From Dendrobium chrysotoxum (taxonomy: Eukaryota; Streptophyta; Magnoliopsida; Asparagales; Orchidaceae): a stretch of DNA of 64,000 nucleotides. Position 1 is the stretch's first letter. Each line of letters opens with the position of its first letter. The notes beneath the pieces are model-generated. The model was not told where the DNA came from and did no database searches. It worked only from the letters and a program-made list of their open reading frames with translations. This document shows, one piece after another, positions 59,864 to 64,000 of the stretch. Location: positions 17,168,729-17,232,728 of the forward strand of contig CM034309.1 of NCBI GenBank assembly GCA_019925795.1, written 5' to 3'. Position numbers and translations under genes: made by a program.

Positions 59864-60627
59864 AGAGATAGAGTGAGATAATAGAAGATGGATCTAGACA
59901 TAATCTTTATTATCCCAGCCAAAAGTATAAGAATAAGTGGAGCAAGGGCTTTATTTTATAATGCTCAAGCTTGACAAGAGAAAAATGGCACATAATATTA
60001 TCTTCATAGTCTATGTTCGTCTCAGCCAAAGTTAAGTGTTCTATACAAGACCTATAAAAAACTAAGCTAAAGGCACACATCTCATCCATAATACATCATT
60101 CTTAATTTGATCATCATTGAGCTTAGAGATCTATGTCAAGTCTATACTCACCCACTCTAGCTCTAGTGGGCCAATCTAACTGACCTCCTACTCTATGTTG
60201 ACTCAATCTCCAGACTTCCATGGGTTCACCCTGCCATATCATCTCTCACAAGCTACACTACACCACATAGCTTGTTGAGCTATATCAAAGAATGATGGTA
60301 TAACTCCTGTATTCTGTATATATTCTACATTAACTCTTCAAGCTCTATAAATAGGGGGAGGGGGTTAGAAAAAAGCACATGAAGATACACCCAAAAGGGG
60401 TGGAGATACACCAAAATAGGGAGATATTCATAGAGAGATCGTATGCCATTTTTGCTTTTTCTAGCTTGAGCTCTATAGAATAGAACACTCGCTCCTCTTA
60501 TTCTTATACTTTTGGTTGGAATAATTAAGACTTTCCTTAGATCTATCTTCTACTCTCTCACTCTCTCTTTCTCCTTCTTTCTCTTTACCTTCATCATCCT
60601 CACTTACAAGTCTTCAGCTCACAGGTA
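59864..60627. repeat. Inverted repeat element hosting copia B (left arm part 2, centre, right arm)
   Basis: 59864-60003 is the reverse complement of about 60430-60560; together with 47330-47380 the left arm pairs with 60430-60627 over roughly 180 bp. Matching words are CCAAAAGTATAAGAATAAG (59920) and CTTATTCTTATACTTTTGG (60497). The centre (60004-60430) is not paired and holds a TATA-like CTCTATAAATAGGGGG near 60343. It may be a foldback element or two facing LTR ends of an unidentified family. No coding region. Confidence 0.65.
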
Positions 60628-61455
60628 GACCCATAAAGTACAGTTGACTAGCATCCACCAAACAAATCTTGATTTAAAATTGAGGTTTTGAGATATTTTA
60701 GTTTACACTTAGTTCCCTAATACCTAATATTTTTGAAGTCTTTCTCCTAAAATCATTGCGATTGAGTTGAGTGTTTGAGATATTTTTGTGTACATTTATT
60801 TCTCTAACACACATATTTTTAGAGAATAAATTGTAAAAAAAATGAAGATTAGTATAGTGAAACTATTTTATGTGAATTAATATTCAATAATATGATAAGT
60901 AAAAAATGTCGAAGAATACGCTAAATGAAATTTGTTTGAATGGCTTTCCAATTTAAATAATATTTTAAGTGTTATTTAATCTTCTTTCATTGATGTATTT
61001 GGCTTTAATCGATGCCTAAGGTGGGCCTTATCTTTCTTCATACTTTCAATCTTCATGACTAAAATGGCTCACACAGTGCTAAATGAGAATCTTATCATAA
61101 AAAGAGACAAATTCTAGGGCTAGATTTTATGTCCAATATATAAAAAAAATGACTTAGGGATGACGCTTAAAGTTGGTTAAGTTAAAGACTTGAGTTGAAT
61201 CTATTGTAAGATCATTATATGTCTTTTTTTTTTTCTAATTTAGAAAAACTCAAACTAAGAATTAAATATAACTTTTTTATTCATGATACTATCAAGTGTG
61301 GGGATGTGTAATACCTACTACAACAATGTTACACCTATTCTAACCAGGTCTCATAAATTTGGTGTGATAGAATTTTTGCAATTTTATCCCATATGTGTCT
61401 GTGAGTCTATGTGAGTATGTAACTACATGAATTTTATTTCGAAGTATGTCCCAAG
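60628..61455. other. Unassigned AT-rich stretch
   Basis: No ORF of note. An imperfect pair of about 80 bp around GAGATATTTT...TTTACA...TTCCCTAATACC (60690) and GAGATATTTTTGTGTACA (60777). It may be the end of the element whose TATA-like box is near 60343. Confidence 0.4.
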
Positions 61456-62155
61456 TGTTGCAATTCGGGAGCTTGAACATATCTTTTGATGATTATAAAT
61501 TTTATTGGATGCTTTACTTACTTATTCTATAATCACATTTTAGATATTTATTTTTGAGTGCTACTAACCTTCCAGGTACAACATACATCAAGAAAAGATT
61601 GAAGAACTAGATCAAGATAGTGTAGCATCAGGGTAAAAGTTAGTATGCATGTTAAAGAGTCTGTATTTTTCATTTTTCTTGTTTCTATTTTTGTATTAGG
61701 TGTAAGTTGGTTTAGCAACTGTGCAAAAACACATAAGGGGGTTAAAATTGGTATATAACAAATCATATTATGCAATCTATCCATTGTATAGGATGATCTA
61801 CTATATTAAGAAATTCCACCATTGATCCTAGTCACTTAAAATAGGTAAATTTGAAATTTAAAAATTGACGTGATCGTACTGTATGAAATACTTTGTACTA
61901 TATGATAATTAATTATACTTGCCTAATTTAATCTTGATAATTAAGGAATCAAATCAGATCTAAATTAGTTATAAATCAAACTATATGATACACATATCAT
62001 ACAGTCTGATCCATCTGAGAGCTCTATGGATGAACTTTGTTTTGTTCTACAATCTGAACTTCAAATTGAACTAATCATAATGTATAATTTATAATCATAC
62101 ATGATGATCTTTGATGGAATTATACTAATCGTACTATACAATCCTAGTATCATAC
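61456..62155 (+). repeat. Copia LTR D (5' part, interrupted by E)
   Basis: Starts TGTTGCAATTCGGGAG with no polypurine tract before it, so it is a 5' LTR or solo LTR. It has CACATAAGGGGG near 61730 and decayed palindromes from 61750. LTR E is inserted after CATAC (62151-62155). The remainder should follow E off-window. The minus-strand open frame at 61548-61784 is not a gene. Confidence 0.82.
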
Positions 62156-64000
62156 TGTTGAAATCCAGGATCCCGAGCACTTAATTTTGATGGTGACAAC
62201 TAATACTTACTGAATCCATATAGACTTCTTTTAGATTACAAATGCTTAATCCTTTTATATGAGCACTAATAATTCAGGTCAGATGCACACTGCTCAAGGT
62301 TACTGGAGACTCAAACCGGGTAGAATAGAATGTTAAAAAGTCTGTAATTTTTATTTCTTTATTTTTTTCTTGAGTCTGCCACAGAAGCATGCATGTGAAA
62401 GGAGCAACCATGCACACACACAGGGGGAGAATTGTTCTAAATATTTTAAATTTTTTTAAGAATATTGTACTGTACGATTTAATATCATACTGTACGATTA
62501 ATTAAAAATACTCAGGCTAACGGCTAATTTTCAGATGATTAAATTTATAAACTAATCGTACTATACGATACATATCGTACTATACGATAAGAAACAATTG
62601 AGAAACCCTAGCCGCCATAATAAGTTTGGTAAGTTCTTAATTTTGATTTCCTGAACTGATCATACTGTACGATAATTATCGTACCGTACGATTAATTAAT
62701 ACTTATCAAAATTATCTCCCTAATCAGGAAATAAATGTTGGTTTCTAATTTAAAAGTCGATCGTACTGTACGATCATATATCGTACCGTACGACTGACAG
62801 AGATGATTTCATTCGTCCCATCGATCGTACCAAATAAAACCAAGGTTTTTTGTTCTATTCGTCCTGGACGATATTCATATCGTACAGGACGATATCCAGA
62901 ACTGAACTAATCATACTGTACGACTAGTGGAGTGCTGGACGACCGATAGAGATGATTTCATTCGTCCCATCGATCGTACCAGACGAAACCAAGAATTTTT
63001 GTTATATTCGTCCTGGATGATATTCGTATCGTATAGGACGATATCCTGAAACACACTAATCATACTATACGACTAAAGGAGTGCTGTACGACTGACAGAG
63101 ATGAATTCTTTCGTCCCAAGGATCATCCCACAGTTCATCCTGTACGAACAGTACGAATCAACAGTATCGTCCTGTACGATATACATATCGTACATGACGA
63201 TATATATAAAATTCGATAACTGTTCGTCTGTACTCGTACTGGATGGAGCTGTAATTGAACTGATCGTACTGTACGATTATATATCGTACTGTACGAACAG
63301 AAACACAAAACTTGAAACTTTTAGGGTTTTCTGAAGCCTGATATAAAAACAACTTAAAATTTTCTTTAGGGAGTTGTTGATCTATCCTCTTGCTGTGAGA
63401 GGCTTTGAGGGAAGAAGGAGATTCGTGAATGAGAAGTTTTTTTGGAGAGATCCAGGGCTTGAGAGAGGAAGGTGAAGGTGAGCTTGAGCGTGAGGGAGAA
63501 GTAGTGTGAGGGGATCACACAGTGGCTCCAAGCTAGCTGCATGCTTTGCTCCTCTTGTGGCTTTGGTAAGCTTCGAGAAAGTTCTCGAGGGAAGAGTCAC
63601 TTCAAGATCAACATCGTCAAGGTACTCTGCCATCTCCAGGAGGGAGAAAAAGGAGAAGGTCCACTGCCGTCACCAGGAGGGTGACATAGCGTTTGGTATT
63701 CCACCGCACCGAGGGAGGTGAAAGTGAGTATTGTAAAGGCTTCTCCGCCTTGCTGTGGGGGCAAAAGGAGAGTCAACTTTTACTAGTGCAAATCCCGGAG
63801 TAGAGGACTCCGGGGAGTGGACGTAGGTCAAGTGACCGAACCACCATAAAAATCTCTGGTGTGTTTTTTCCTGTTTATCATACTTTACTTTTCATGCTCT
63901 TAATTAGTACATTAAATTGCTTGGTGAAAAATCATGATCTAAATCTTATGTTGTGAAATTTATAATTGAATTATCAATATCATCGTTGTGAACGTTGTAC
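62156..64000 (+). repeat. Copia LTR E (well preserved, runs off the window)
   Basis: Starts TGTTGAAATCCAGG. It has GCACACACACAGGGGGAG at about 62411, then the best-kept palindrome doublets of the window (62463-63300), a TATA-like ATATAAAAAC at 63341-63350, leader hairpins CATCTCC-AGGA-GGGAG and GTCACC-AGGA-GGGTGAC (63620-63690), a CTCCGCC...GGAGAG stem (63746-63772) and GTGGACGTAGGTCAAGTGACC (63818). The LTR end is not reached. The open frames 63101-63334 and 63158-63352 are made of palindromes. Confidence 0.85.

Noticed and set aside
62463..63300. CRISPR or bacterial operator array from the repeated 13-15-bp palindromes
   Set aside because: The repeats sit in copia LTRs at uneven distances and recur in every LTR of the family.

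Overview
The window looks like an AT-rich intergenic stretch of a flowering-plant nuclear genome. I see no host protein gene, rRNA, tRNA or CRISPR array. Nearly every base can be assigned to nested transposable elements. The evidence for a plant is Ty1/copia elements of the Sirevirus (SIRE/Maximus) type: primer-binding sites matching initiator Met-tRNA, gag with zinc knuckles and a coiled coil, pol in the order protease-integrase-RT-RNase H, an extra ORF after pol, multiple polypurine tracts, and LTRs of 1.5-1.9 kb. I could not name the species. All ORFs are broken, many by changes that look like C-to-T decay.

Left nest (1-46053). Copia A (minus strand, 1-7557, 3' end off-window) is inserted in a large non-coding LTR-like element that I call family G (copy L, 7558-27870, minus). 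Inside L is a 15.5-kb tandem array of 17 units of about 912 bp (10147-25655). L abuts a fragment of copia C (plus, 27871-31829). A second G copy (R1, 31830-39984, plus, TG...CA ends, 5-bp duplication CACAC) splits the 3' LTR of C, which resumes at 39990 and ends at 41512. C in turn sits in a LINE fragment (41513 to about 42000, minus), next to a third G copy (R2, about 42010-46053).

Right nest (46054-64000). Copia B (plus, 47476-59863) is complete from LTR to LTR, with the target duplication AGAGA. It is inserted in one arm of an inverted repeat whose arm holds a perfect (AG)40 tract. A solo LTR (F, 53204-54696, duplication CTTTC) lies inside the RT region of B. Near the right edge a copia LTR (D, from 61456) is interrupted by another (E, from 62156) that runs off the window.

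The most interesting signals are small structured repeats rather than genes. They are: palindrome arrays in copia LTRs whose core changes symmetrically between subfamilies (TCGTCC/GGACGA versus TCGTAC/GTACGA); tandem leader hairpins with a constant AGGA loop and stems that covary; a second palindrome array with a TATA-like box directly upstream of the post-pol ORF; and the G family, whose 8-kb non-coding LTR-like body has repeatedly produced tandem arrays, including one of satellite size.
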